Assembly (NCBI GenBank): GCA_035771165.1
Contig: JAWNZC010000014.1
Coordinates: 1,773,001 to 1,837,000 of the forward strand
Origin: Paragorgia papillata
Taxonomy: Eukaryota; Cnidaria; Anthozoa; Scleralcyonacea; Coralliidae
Reading direction: 5' to 3'
DNA length: 64,000 nt
How positions within the stretch are numbered: the first letter of the stretch is position 1; the number at the start of each line of letters is the position of its first letter. Both the position numbers and the translations under genes were made by a program. This document shows positions 1 through 15,000 of the stretch, piece by piece. A model generated the notes under the pieces. The model had not been told where the DNA came from, searched no databases, and saw only the letters and a list, made by a program, of their open reading frames with translations.

Positions 1-3000
1 TTTTTATCGTAATGTCGATACTCCGCTTTTAGCTCCCACATGCTTTTATGAGGATTTTTTGTGTTGTAAATACAAATGCTCCTGAGGATCTCTTTAAGAT
101 GTTCCTGAATAAATAAAACACGTAAGTCGTCAACAAATGTCAGTTGTCTATCGAGAAGATAGAGTGGACCGGCACACACATAGATGGAATGGGGTCTGCT
201 TAAGGTGGCTCCCTATAGTTTAAATAAATGCGCGCTATTTCATACGCTCGTTATCTAATGTTATTCATAAGTTTAAAACATTTGTTAGATAAATACTAAG
301 TAGACCTTACTATAGCAGAACTATTGCAGATACAAAATATTTATCAAAAAGTTCAATTATTTGCTGTTACCATAGTAATAATGACGTTGGAATTTTGGTA
401 TATTTTCAAATAATGCATAATTGAAGCGGCATGTCTTCAGTTTGCTTCGGTGAATTTTCTTAAAAATTGCTGAGATGATAGTTATTGTTGTAGAGATTAT
501 CCATGCAAAAAATGAAGGTAGGTTGTAGGGACAGATTTTTCGCTATAAAAATTATCGATTTAAAAGAGTTCTGTCTTATAAATTTTTTTTTAAATTATAT
601 ATACTTTAGAACTTTTTATAAACTACTTATTTACAAAATTTTACCAAAATTCACCGAAGAAAACGTCTACAAGTCTAACATCCATGTCAACGCGGTCATA
701 GAATTTCGAAACGACAAGATCGCTGTTTACGCATGCGTAGCGATACTATTTCTAGTCACCAGTCCCCTATTGAAATTACCGTAGGGAGCCACCTTAAGCT
801 AAACTACTATCAAAAAGGAACAATCTCGTACCCAGAGCCTGCGATCCTTTTGGTCAGTACCAAGGAACGGAGGTTCTGGGGAACTCAGATGAAACTGGTC
901 ATCTGATTGGTTAGTTTAAAAACAGTAAAATTTCAATTAATGTGCACGTTGCTACCTTGTTTAAGCGATTTCTCGACGTTTTGTAACACAATTATACACG
1001 ACAGAGTGAGACCCAAAACACAATTGAACACAAGAAATAATTAAAAACAGCAAAAATCGACAATTTACAATTGCATTTTCTCGCTTCGTCGCCAAACAAA
1101 CATCCATCGTCTGACTCGTCTCGTAATTCCTCGCAGTTTCGTCTTAGAAATTTAAATCATACTAGAGAATACAAGGTCGATGTAATTCCTGACAGAAAGT
1201 ACAATTCCTTACCTGAGCCGATCACTGCCGAGTGCCGAAGGCGACGCGGACATATAACAAAAGGTACGCTATGCGTACATGTATCTGCGTATGTATGTGT
1301 TTCTCAGTGTTGTACAAATTGGATCCGAAAAATATATGTCATGATGGAAAAACGAAAACATTAATAATTGTAGCCAAACCACATGTTCAAAAAAGAAACT
1401 CCGATGTGATATTAACCGATTTTACAATGAAAATCTCGACAGGAGACCCCGTATTGGTTGATCTCTAATTGTGACACTTCATTGATATCTTCATTGATAT
1501 TTATATAGAGATAAAACGTTTTACTTACACTTGGTTGTTGAGTGATTTTAATAAGATCTTTCATGTAGTAATACTGATGACGTTCAAATGCTTTAAATAA
1601 CATATCCAGAACATCTGCTTTCTCAGCACGGGCTCTTTTCCCGTCTTGTTTCTGTTTCTTTTCATGTTCTTCCTAAATTAGATAACACAAAATAATAAAT
1701 TAATATATTTTTAAAAAATATATATAATTTACGGATTCAAGGTTTTCCCTGCATGCACGATCAAACGGTTCTGGTTCTATACATTTTATAATGAAACACG
1801 ATAACTTTGTGGATTGGGCTAGAATATCCAAGTTAGCTAGAATATCTAATGAACAGTTTCATTAGATCCACATTTTACACCTGACTACATGGTCCAATCA
1901 TGGAAATTATCGTTCCCCCTCCATTATCTATGAATATAGCATTGACTTGTGTTAAAAAGCAGACGACAGGGACACCCATACACACACACATTTTAAGTTG
2001 GGTTGATTGTTTTGCACAGCCCTCTACATGCTTAACCCGACCTTGTGTGTAAATGTTATTTCGGTTCCTTCTTCGGACACAGAAAACGTCACAGCTACAT
2101 GTTGTACCAGAGTTTTGGAATCAGTTGAATTGCTCTTTTAAGATTTAAAAAAAAACGAAGCAATCCAACTGATTCCAAAATTCTGTGTTTGGTACACGAA
2201 AGTAGAAGCCAATATTTCTGTAGAACAAACTTACATCTGCTTTGTGCTTAGAAACAGGCTTGTAAATTGGAAAAATCGCACTATTCAGTTGTTGAGCTCG
2301 GCGTGAGGGTGCTCTTGACGATAGAATACTCTGTCTAATGAAAAAATAAATAAACATTAAAACTTCTAACACGTTTCTTTCTCCGGCAATTTATATATAA
2401 CCGAATGAAAAACGAATCTTTTCAGTAATTAAATCTATACGTACTTTTTCAAATCCATGTACTGTGGCGTTTGTATAGGTTTGCAATCAGCTCTTTGCAT
2501 TACAACTCCTTCAAGACAAATATCATCTGCATGAAAGGGAGAAAAAAAGAAAAAATATTGTGGGTGTGATAAACCGTGATGGATCCAGTTAAGAGTCAAA
2601 GAGCAGAAAAATAAAGGCTAAATTTGCTCGCCCCAACTCAGTATTTATATATTGCAGAACTTTTTATGAACAACGTTTGCATGGTGGACGTTCGTCAAGA
2701 GCAAATACTCAGAAATATTTCCGAGTCCAGAACAGACAAAAAAAAAAAAAAAAGACAAAAGAAAGGCCGGAGACGCGACTTTGTTTCAACGTTAATAATA
2801 TACAGGGCAAAATTACTCGAATATAATTGGCTAATGAAGAGGGCATTTTTTTGTAATTCAGAGCAAAATTACTTGCACTTGATTGGTTCCTTGATCAGCA
2901 GTTCTTGCATTGGTCGCTTTGTTACTTAGCAACAGTGAACGTCAGAGGACTGACTTTATTTCAACAAGTCTGCAAGGTTTTTCGGTCTGAAAATGCTTTT

Positions 3001-6000
3001 TTGTTTACTTTGAATTAATTTAAACTATTGAAGGAGTGTAAGCTATTAGTTAAAATTAATACACTAGAAAATTTACGAACTTTTGCCTGTGTTTACAAAA
3101 AGAAAGCTACAGGCACAGCGATAGAGCGTGGAAAATTGGAATGTTGCCGAGCACCGACCGTGATATAAACTATAAAGGTACATGTACTTCGACATTTTCT
3201 GGACATAACATAGCTCTTGAATAATTTTGCCCACTATATTATTAACACCTAATCGCATGAGTTCTCGTAAAATTAAGGTTTAATTTCACTCGTGTTTTCA
3301 AAATCTCACAAATTACCCTCCTCGCTTCGCGACTCGGGCAATTTTGTAAAATTTTGAAAACACTCGTGAAATTAAACCTTAATTTTCCTCAGCCCCATGC
3401 GATTACCGTACCTATACTAATTTTTTTCGCCAGTTTCCCTTGACGAAGTAAATCGTGTGGCGCATCGCCGCATGCTCTTGGTCCCGACCTACATATTAAA
3501 AGTGATAATTATTTTTCTTGGAAGATTATCAAGACTACATGCATAGTGCATACAAAAAGTAAAAGGTGTAAACACTTTTCGGGGTACTTCTATCTGATAT
3601 AGTGTGTCAGTAACGACTTAGATACAAGCTTGTATGACGACGACATAAGTTTCATTCGTGCACGATAACTTAAATTGCTGAATAGACAAGATTTTTAGGC
3701 ACAGCACTCCTGTTTAGCGGCCGAGACGATCTATCGGTGTCGCGTGTCGGCACCCCTAACAATTTGGGCACGCGGATCAATATTGTTTGCCTTTATCATC
3801 GTGGCTTTATACCACTGATCTCTATACAACTGGATTACTCATCCTTTATGGTCAACAGTAAACATTTTGAAGGCACTGGTGGCCATGTTGGTACTCCAGG
3901 TCCAGTGTACCTTGCGGGCTTAAGAGTAGTAAGAGTTTACCGGGGGAGTTGGAAAAGCAGGAAAACAATTCTCACATGGCAATTTACTGTTACCACTGAA
4001 AAACAGAAGGGAAATACAAGCAAATACAGTCCGAAATTGTCAACTACATACTTCAAGGCTTTGTAAAAACTTGTGCTTTAATACCAAATGTATATAGATA
4101 GTTTTATAAATAATGAAGTTATTGACTGATTTCGTTGGTTTTAATTTTTATGAGTTTTGTGATATAGGCGAGTTTATCGCGATTAACGGGCAGAGTAAAA
4201 AACTACGAAATAACGTTTTACAGCTCAATAATACGGACAAATGCAAAAACTAAGCTTCTAAACATTTTACAGTGTTCTTTGTTTGATACCAATGGCAGAA
4301 ATATTTTTAATGTGGCTTTTTTCGTCTCTTTTCGTGCTACGAAAACATACAATTTTCCGTGGCGGCCATCTTGGTACTCCAAAATTGGTCATCTCCGCTG
4401 GTTTCATTTTTGGAGCCGGATGAGCAATCCAGTTATATAGAGGAGAGATCAGTGTTTTATAGACTAGATTAATCACGCGGGTGTCTACCAGTGACCTCTA
4501 TATAGTCTATACATGCATAACTGGAATTATAATTAACAATTAGAAAACGAGGGCGAGTTGTCTAATTGTTTTAGTATAAATTTACCAACAAAAGTTAAAT
4601 AAATTCTCGACCATAACATATTCTTTGAGGCTCGTTTAATACATTTTTAACAGCCAACAACAAACGTTCAACAGCCAATTCGGACATCTGCTTGGCCCGT
4701 ACAGTAATTGATGGAAAAGAAAAGTTTTCTTGCAAAATTTAGCATGGATTTTCATGTACAATATTGAAACAATATATATCCACTCATTTGTTTTGTAAAA
4801 GTGACAAAAAGTTGAAAGAAACATTCAATTTAGCATATAGTTTACATAGCGTAATTTTGAAATGTGTTTTGTTTGCAGTTATTTCGTTTTAAACGAACAC
4901 AGATAAACAATTTAACGATCTTACCATTAATAATTTCCATTCTAACCATTTTGTAGCCGTTTTTGTTTTCTGTAGAACGTATTGCTTCGCCTAAATGTCC
5001 AATTTCTTCTTTCATTTGCCCACTCCGTTATAATTTCGGCGCCATTGTTGCTTAACAGAACAACCGCTGGCTCTAATGATCACTGTTGTGCTATACTACG
5101 CATTTTGTCATTGGTCAATTTTTTTAAAAGAATGACTTTCATTGGTTTATCCCAGAGGTTTATATCACCAATTATAAACTCCTGCAATAGCCAATGAAAT
5201 TCGAGGATTTGCATTATAAACTTGTAAATTTATACTAACATCTATTATAACATCCTAACATCTTAGCTGTGATCCGTGCTCTGAACTGTGTCGTTGGCGG
5301 CTGCTTGGAGCGCCTTTGATATGCCTCGACACGGCCACGTTGATCTGCGTCCTTCGCAATTCAGCCACTGGCTGCAAGTAAGGATGATTAGCCCCCAGTC
5401 CTTTATCCTTTATTTATTTATATCTTTGGCTCGTCGATAGACTGACACTATACGTACTTCAGGCCTACATGTCCGGTTTCAATCCTTTCCTAGTTGATGA
5501 CTAGCAGATATCGCTTCAATTATATATAGAGCTCGCCAGTGCATGCATGCCGCACACAAAACCTAATTTAAAGTTCGTTTAGATTATTTCGGAATAAGAA
5601 TAATATCTAAAATATCCCGGATAGTCTGATCTTTCGTTTTCCAAAAGAACGGTCATTCTGCAGTTAATCTGGAAAGCTTAATCCGAGTATTTCGGATTAG
5701 GAATAGCTTCTAAATGAACGCTCATGCATGCATGCACGCTATTCTGGCTATTCCTACTACGGAATAGTCTCAAACGAACTACGGTAAGGGTGCTGTACCT
5801 AAATTTGTCGTGTAAACCCACCCGCCCCCTAATGTCGTGAACTAAAAGAAATCTCTCACTGTTTGTGTCTTCCTCCTCTTCTTTTTCATCACTTTTTTCA
5901 TTTGAACCTAAAGCAAAGCACAAAAAAATCACAAGCTTCAAAACAAAAAAAACCCAGTTAGTTTTATGGTATATTGTATAAACTGGACTTTGGACAAGAT

Positions 6001-9000
6001 TTAAAATATCCCAAAGTCAGAGCGGGATTTTCTGTGTTACTTAATTCTAACAGAAACCCGAACACTAACATTTGTATATGGCTTTGTTACGCACGGTTCG
6101 TAAAAATGCGTATCTGGACCACGTGGTCTGCTTGTTTTTCTGTATCCAAACCGCTGTCCCGGATATTGATTTTTTTGGCGTGAATTTCTAAGGTTTTCAG
6201 ACTAATTTTGATACAATAAGTATAGGAAACTTAATTGAAGTAGCCATATAATTGACGATTTTTTAACCTCGTTTAGTCGGTATGTACAAAAAATATCAGA
6301 CCTAGCTCAGTCTTTTTTTCTGTCAAGACCTTAGTCTGATACTTTCCCGCACAGGGTACAGACCTCGTTCTCGGTCAATAATCTCTTAATATTCAGGCCG
6401 AAATCAGATTTCTCACTCTAGTTCTGGTTCTTGTTGCCATGTAGCGAGTGTAAGTAGCGCGTTGTGGTATCAGATTACATGTAATTAGTAATTACATGTG
6501 TAACATATGGGATTTTCCCCATAAGTTTAATCACTGACAACATGTCAATGGCATACATGTACTTATGTAGTTTTCCCAGCAGATACATGCAATGTTATCA
6601 ATGTAGTAGTGTCCTAGTAAAATAGCCTTGAGTGTGTAGTTTTCCAGTATAACCAACGAAACCATTGTATTACTAGTAGTATCAGCATGTATCAGCACGT
6701 GAGCAGCCAAAGACTATATATATACTTGTAGTTTTGTATTGTAAAGGGACTAGTGGGAGTTGATCACGAAATAAAGAACGTGAGCACGCTACACATACAA
6801 CGTACAAACGTATGACAGTGGTGTTAATTTTCTTATGCTATATTGTATGGAATACCTGTTTTTATGCTTTCAGAAAACACAGCTTGGCTTTGTTCCACTT
6901 TTGATAAAATCAATTTGTGTTCATTTGGTGCAGGAAATTTCTCTGCAGTTGCTTTTGCAAGCGAGTCAGAAAGCTGAAAAATTACCTGGAAATAATATTC
7001 ATTGTACATTAGAATACAATTAACCATTTACTTGCTTATTGCACTCCAGGTGACAGTTAAATAATAGGAACAACAATGTTCCACATAATTGCTCACATCT
7101 CATGTAACTTTGGTATGAGCTTGAATCAACGCAATGACAGATATTAGCAATTACATGTACATGAGGAACCTTTGAGTAATTAAATTAGGTAATACAGCAT
7201 TGTCGCTAATGCTTGAGTGAGGCTTATGAAGATTAGTATATTTTAAACAATTCTGGTCCCATAATATCATGAAATGTAAGCTCATCTGTTGTTTAATTAA
7301 GGTCTTACAAACAAATGTATTTGATGAGCTTTACAATCAAAGACACTGAGGAATATACTAAGCTTGAGGAATATAATGTACCTAGTAGCATACGTGATGA
7401 TGCTCAGTTCTAAATAATTGCTCATTTATAACTGTTTAAATCACCACAAATATTTTCTCTCAACAAATTGAATAAACATCAGGTGCATAATGGAAAGTAC
7501 TTCAATATGTAACACATCAATTCCAGATCACCATGCCAAGTTTCAAAATATTAATTTTAAACCAGAATAAGTTGATTGATTAAAAATAATGAATAGACAT
7601 TGATCCTGAGAAAGGATTTCTCAATATCTCTGGTCCTTTAGGAAATCTTACCCCCACTCCAAAATCATATTCTGTAAGTTTGCACAACTGGCAGTCCATG
7701 ACTGTACTAATAGTAATTTTCATGTACATGTAGCTGTTCCCAATAAACATACATGGTAGAATGTCATATCATAAACCGGCATATAATTGTTGTACTTCAG
7801 TCTATGTAAATATCTTAGTGGTTAGTTTGAAAAGTTAAAATCCTAAAGAAATGCAAGGTTTACTGTCTAACAAGTTTTTCTGCCTTTTGCTAATTCCAGT
7901 ATTTTAAAATAAAATATTAACAATTGACTACAAACAGCTCAAACTCTCGAGAGTCTATCAATCTTCCTTCTTGCTACACTTACTTACTGTAGGATAACCT
8001 TCGACCCACGAAAAAAACACCTCCCACTACAGTAACGCATACACTTTTTGACTACCTTTCACGCTTTTCTCCTACAAATTTAGCCTTAATTACTCAAAGT
8101 AACCTAATTTTTATTTAATTAAAAATCACAAAAAAAAAGTCACACAGTACCTCTTTATCTTTTGAACTTCTAGATGTAAAAAGAAGGTTAGGAAAAATTT
8201 AGCATGTCTTAATCCCCGAGCCCGGGCGTAGGGCCGAAGGCCCGGAGCCCGGTGAGGGTGCTAATCGCGGCATGCGTGGACACCATTTACACGCGAGATG
8301 AAAAGCTGAAAGTAATTCTGAAACCTGTTTATATATATATAAATATATATATATATTCAAACAAACAAAGTGTTGTTCGCGAAATGTCGAAAAGTGCTCA
8401 ATACCGTAAAGATAGAGCGAATATACTGTAAGTGGGCTTACCTCAAATGTTGATGGTCGCTACTGTCAGTTTCACGCTGGGCGATCTTCAGGCGGCTCCT
8501 GAAGATCGCCCAGCGTGAAACTGACAGTAGCGACCATCAACATTCGAGGTAAGCCCACTTATAGTATATATATATGTTATCAAATCCACAACTTGCGCAG
8601 TTCGGATAGCAGGGTGCTGGTAACTAACCTGTTAAATTATTTAAATTTACGTCAGCAAATTATAATTTATAAGTTCAGGGTTCAAAATAAATATTTTGGA
8701 TTTAGATATTTTTGTAGGCTGTCTTGCATATGTACATTTATGGTACAGGCTATTTTGATATACAGGCTATTTGCCTGCTACGTGAGTCCATGAGAGGCCC
8801 ACCCAGGAATTGTTTTAGTTAATAAGCTCGTATTAAAAAAAATTCTAATTTACTGTAGACGTCGCGCTAGGCTGTGAGACGTTACACTACATTGGAAGTT
8901 ACACTACGTTTTAAGACGTTACGCTACGTTATAACACGTTATTAAAGCTATGTTGTACAACATCACGCTGGGTTGTAAGACGTTAATAAGCTATGTTTAA

Positions 9001-12000
9001 CGACGTTACATTACGCTACATTATAAGACGTCACACTATGTTGTGAGACGTTTTCTACTTTCTATAACATTACGCCACGTTGTAAGATGTCACGCTACGT
9101 TATAAAACGTATACAATAGCCGGCTAGCGGCGTGAAAATGCCGGCTATAGCCGGCAGCCGGCCGCTATTTTGAACCCTGAAGTTCGGTTGGATTACGAAA
9201 TAGTTTTTCAACGATCATGACGAAAGAAATCTTTGCCAGAAGAAATGGTTTCAGCTAAAATGTACATTAATATTACTATGGAAAAAGAGCAAAGAAAGAA
9301 GGCTAAGAAGAGATGTGGCAGCGAGAAGAGACAACAATAAATACATGTACGACTTAAAACCACTGAAAAAAGCTTAAAAATTACGATAAAGAAGGCCGAA
9401 AACGATGTTTTCTGATCTGTGTGTCATTAATACAACCATACAACTGAAAAATCAGAAATTAGGGGGGGGGGGGGGAGGTGGTGTTACAAAAATGCATATA
9501 AAACGGGTGAGTGGTTGTTGCGTTCATGTGTTTCTAGTACTAAATTAAATTTTACTGACAAACAATGAATTTTGTTTCTTTAAAAAAGTTCTTTATATAA
9601 TGAGTTTGCTTCGATAATAATAATATGTACAGTACAACATATGGATACTAACAACTCAGAAATACTTAAAACTTATGCCAAAAAATAAGTAATTAATATA
9701 TAACATAAATACATATAGTACAAAGATGTCAATCAACAAAATAATTATACAAATAATCAATATTTACAGTACAAGTTCATGTACCGTTAAAGGTGACGTA
9801 CAGTCCGTTCTGCGCATGACCGCAATGTGGTCCCCAAAACATGACATTCGTAGATAATTACATGGAGTACTCAGCAAAATGTAAACCGTTAGGAACAACA
9901 TGGCAGAAAACCAAGCGATTTGGCGAGGATATCTAGATCTCCTCGGATTTCTTCTATTTCTCCGGAAAATGTTTTGTTTTGGGTACAAGTAATGAATGGG
10001 AACCAAGAAAAGCTTACAATTTTGAATAAGGTATTAGTATTATTTTTGTAAATAAAGATGTAAAGATTAGTTTCGTACATGCGCAGAACGGATTGTACAT
10101 CACCTTTAAGTTAAAGAATATTTTCTAAGGTGAAACAAGATCTGGATTAATAGCGTTTCGCAAATTGCAAAACAATATTGAACATTTCTGAAAAACAGTT
10201 CTTCCAAAGATTGCGAAGCTCATTTTTCAAGTAACATACAACGTAGCCGTAAAGTCTCAGAATGCAGGGTAACTTCTCAGAATGTAAGGTAACAGCTGAG
10301 AAAGCAGTGTTACGAGATGTGATCGCTAATGTACAGTAGCATAACAATAATCTCAGAACATACATGCACCCTAACATCTCATTGGAGGTTAACTTCTCGA
10401 AACGTAAAATACATGTACAGTACCTTCTCAAAATGTAGTGTACTGTAACTTCTCAGAACATACGCATAACTTCCCAGAACGTAACGAAGTTTCTTGGAAC
10501 GTAAAGATGTTTCTCAGAACGTAACGATGTTTCTCAGAACGTAACGAAGTTTCTTTGAACGTAAAGATGTTTCTCAGAACGTAACGAAGTTTCTTTGAAC
10601 GTAACGATGTTTCTCAGAACGTAACGAAGTTTCTTTGAACGTAAAGATGTTTCTCAGAACGTAACGAAGTTTCTTTGAACGTAACGATGTTTCTCAGAAC
10701 GTAACGAAGTTTCTTTGAACGTAACGATGTTTCTCAGAACGTAACGAAGTTTATTTGAACATAAAGATGTTTCTCAGAACGTAACGAAGTTTCTTTGAAC
10801 GTAACGATGTTTCTCAGAACGTAACGAAGTTTCTTTGAACGTAAAGATGTTTCTCAGAACGTAACGATGTTTCTCAGAAAGTAACAAAGTTTCTCAGAAG
10901 GTAATGAAATTTCTCAAAACGTAAGTAACAGTTGAGAGGACAGTGCAAAGTTTCAATATTTCAATATGAAGGGTAAAGAAAAATACCAGAAAATTGGTAA
11001 AGTGACCCATCATGTTTGGAATACACATGTCTCAGGAGGGAGGAAGAGGGGAGTAATGTTAACTGGGAAGCAATTGTTTTTACAAGCCATTTGCATACAG
11101 TAGATATGACAATACGTGTTTACAAATACCCTTAGCAAAGCATTTGGTAGTTGTAATCATGCAAATTATGGCCTTTTGAAAATAAGTTGTGAAGCTGTTT
11201 CAAAGCACTAATTTTTAAGCCCTAATCAAACGAGAACGCAAGTCATCGCAAGTTGGCAGTCACGCTATCTCAACCAGCCGCTCTGAATAATTTCCCGAAA
11301 ATATCATGTACCGTGATAAAGTTGAAATTTGTTTAAAACACTTATGAAACCTTTATTTTGTTAATTTGGGTGTTCGAACGACCGCCACAGAAATTTGTGA
11401 CTGCCAACTTGCGATGACTTGCGTTCTCGTTTGATTAGGGCTTTAGACCATAGTGAAAAGATGAGATGTTCCATTTACAGTAATGAGGCAACAGCTGTGT
11501 TGAATAGAACAAGTTGATAATGATATCAAAAAATAAAAATATTCTTACTTATATTCTTAAGCTTTAGTGCCTTAATTTTGGTGACTGCTTTATCACCAGT
11601 AAAAATTTGATTCATTTGGTAATTGCCAATTGATCGTACCGAAAAAGATGGTGACTTGTTCATTCAACCACAATCCTTTGCGTACAGTATTATACAGTAT
11701 AGTTTCTTGCAGGATTATATTGGAAGATACGGTTTTAAAACGATCAATTTTGGTAGGAATGAAGTTCTTGCTTAATCAAACCATGTTAGCATGATAAACA
11801 ATGTTTAGTTGTTATTTGAACTGATTTGAGGTTGCAAAGCATTGTGGTTAAATATACTGCTGCCATCTTTTTCAGTACCATCAATTGTTGATCATGCATT
11901 GCTTCCATCTCTGACAATGTGCTGTGAGCAGTTTTTTACACACATTTTTAACACTATTGGTTTTACACAGGTCTTGTTTTTTAAAATATGTTTGCATGCA

Positions 12001-15000
12001 AGTTCTGTAACTAATAATATTTTAATACAAATAAAGTATTGTGCAGTCATACTTGCTAATCATTAATGATCCTACAACTCCAGATTCATCTGCTTGGTTC
12101 CAAACATTTGCTAAATATTTAGGGACCTGGTAAAGAAGCAAGTAAAATTAACATTACTATCTATGTCAGTATACAGAACTCAAAGCTGCAACCATATAAA
12201 GTCATGTAGTCATTCAAAATACAGTATGGTCTGGAAACTCAGCTAAAGTTTTTGTTCTATCTTTTTGTTCACCTTTATGCATTTTGTGCACAGTGCCTAG
12301 TCACTGAACACATTGTATTTTAGAATAATGAAGGAATTAATATCCAATAGCAAAGTTTCAGTTCAATCACTCAACTGTGCTATTTAAATATTAATAAACC
12401 TAAAACAAAGGGTGTGCACTGTGTAAGGTACAGTTCAACATAAAATCACAGCTCATTTGTTAACCACTTTTAATTGAAATTTGCTGAGTTTCTAGACCAT
12501 AATATTATCTCTGCAATGGACTAAGCTGCAACTGACTGGGTGTCAGTGGCGTGGTGGCAAGTTTCAGTCTAGGGTGGCCAGATTAGCTTTGGCACCCCCC
12601 TCCCCCCCCCAAAAAAAGGGGAAAAAAGACAAAAAAGACATTACTGATTATTTGATAAATGTTCACAATTCTTGCTTTAAAATAACTCAAGTAACAATAT
12701 ATGATATTACAACAAACAATGGGTTCTCTCAAAGGCGATGCCAATGCGAGTGCCGAAATCTAGAGTCTCTGATATGCCATTGCCTGCATTTTGGAGTGAG
12801 ATTTTACAGATTTCTGAAGATTATAAAACATCATAGAAAACACAAAAGATTACACATTTCAAGTCTTTATCAGCTTTTCACTAATTTGGAGAGAACTTGG
12901 GGGGGCATGTCCTTCCCAGTCCTTCCTGTGGTGCCACTACTGGGTTCTCTACATTAATGCAGCTTCCATCTTTGCAATGAGCTCAGTTTTAGTACAGCAA
13001 TGATGTGGCATTGTGGACTACTTCATGCCAGCTTCAATGTACATTTTTCTAATCATACTCTTATTAGCTCATACAACCTGCACCAATATGATATATTCCA
13101 GGCAAAGGCACCGATTCTAAATATTAATTTGGAGATCTACTGCAGCCATAGGTTTATTTTGTTAAGTTTTGGCACCCTTGCTAATTTTGGCACCCCTGCT
13201 GCAACCCCCGCTGGGGGGGGGGGCATTGGCCCCCCCCCCCCCATGCCGGTAAATGTCAACCATATTTTTAATAACTACAGTGGAGCCTCGCTATAGCGCG
13301 CATCGTTATAACGTGTGACTCGGTATAACGTGGTTGATCCTTGGACCCCAAAATTTTACTTTTCCTGGTTTGTCATTTGACGACTTATACTGTCTTATGT
13401 TTACCAACAGTACTAAAGTTCACCACAGACCGCTAAATTCTGCAAAATAGAGACGATGAGACAGATGTGTAATATAATGCTGAAATTGAAGTTTCTATTA
13501 TGCTCATTGGAGACAATTTGATCTTGTCGGCTGATGATCGCTGATCATCCTGAATAATCGCGATTATTACAAGATAAAACGACAACGCAGCAGTGCGATC
13601 ATTGTGAGATATGAAAACCATGCTCAAAAATCCAATTTCAATTCCATTTTGTTGAAGTCTGTCTTAAGCAGACTTCAAACTTCTTCAGTCACGATTTGGA
13701 TTGTTAGAATCGAACAGAAAGTGCTTCTAGCAGTACTCGATCTCGCTCCCAGTACTCAGCCCACAATATTGCGCCAGAACTGAGTGGGAAGAGTACTGGG
13801 AATGAGATATTTGGCCGTACCTTGCAATAATGCACTTCATTTATAATGCGGTCACCACTAAGGACCCCAACTACCGGTACCGTGTAATAGTGAGGCTCCA
13901 CTGTAGTGACTTAACTGATAAACTTTTTTTATTAGCCTAAGTATGTAAACACAATTACTGGCGAATGGGTAGTTTTCATTGCAGCCCTTGAAACTACCAA
14001 AAATATAATTAATTTTACAAAATATTTTTAAATATATCTAATACGCTTTTAATTCAAAGTGTTCCTTAAATTCATTATCACTCATAACTTCATTGTGAAG
14101 TAAATTTTTAAAAGCTTCGAGTGAACTTGCAGTTGAGTTAACTTGCAGTACTTAATTTCATATCAATAGAATTCGACAAGTAAACACCACTTGAGTGAAA
14201 TGTTCTCAAACGACAGTTATTTCTACATCTTGGGATAGCTATGTTATTCATTGTAGACGCTTGTGTGCTATGATCGTGCATCTGTTTTAAACTTTTCTGT
14301 ACGTTATTAGTGTTTCATCTTGAGTTGGTAAAGTTTTTTCATGTTTCTGCTGTACAAGCTGTCATAAGTAAAACTCAGAGAAAACTCTGAGCTCCAGAAA
14401 ACACTCGAACCCACAACCTGTTTTAGGGAGGACATACATTTTTTAGTTATTTTATAAATCATATAAACATTGACGAACTTTCATGTTAATTGTATAAATG
14501 GTATAATGCCAATAAAACTTTAACCTTTTGTACATCAAATGTTTTAACTTCAAGTAAAATTTCATCTTATTTCATTCACAAAATATACAATTACATGTAC
14601 ATGTACAGTATAATGTATAAACATATGATAAGTTGTACGTATACATGTAGTGAAGGTGGTATGTTTGCGAGCTTGGTGTAAATGTAACAGTGGATTTCAT
14701 TAAATATTATATCTCAACTGTAAATTGTCCAGTCAGAGAGCTTGATTTGTATCACATGACCAGTTAATTTATCGGAGAATTACCCGCCACAGCAGGGTAT
14801 AACCTTAAATACCAGGGTTCAAAATAGCCAGCATTTTCCGGCTATAGCCAGCATTTTCACGCCGCAAGCTGGCTAGTGTATACGTTTTATAACGTAGCGT
14901 AACATCTTACAACGTGGCGTAATGTTATAGAATGTAGAAAACATCTCGCAACAAAGTGTGATGTCTTATAACGTAGCGTAATGTAACGTCTTTAAACATA

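Larger units (their letters stand above)
2527..6855 (-). other. GTF2F2 intron with repeats
   Basis: Contains a foldback element at 3250-3405 and a dispersed repeat at about 4911-5060 that recurs at 49363-49508. A polyA-rich stretch near 2740 and CATGTAC-rich sequence are the only other notable features. No coding region supported. Confidence 0.6.
6986..12052 (-). other. GTF2F2 intron with repeats
   Basis: Holds a near-perfect hairpin (8421-8569), a CAGGGTTCAAAATA element (8676-9179), a TTAA element (9787-10109), a 20-bp minisatellite (10250-10930) and an inverted-repeat element (11219-11441). The missing GTF2F2 micro-exon should lie in this interval. Stretch 6990-8200 shows nothing recognisable. 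Confidence 0.65.

Noticed and set aside
8677..9180. Transib origin for the CAGGGTTCAAAATA elements because of the 5-bp duplication and the RAG1-like gene
   Set aside because: Transib ends begin CAC..TG; these begin CAGGG, which fits hAT better. Left as a test, not a claim.
10446..10925. Regular repeats that could suggest a CRISPR array
   Set aside because: No spacers; units are contiguous 20-bp tandem repeats, and the genome is eukaryotic.
12574..13296. Two plus-strand frames of 127 and 98 codons
   Set aside because: They lie within a non-coding repeated element and its homopolymer tracts.
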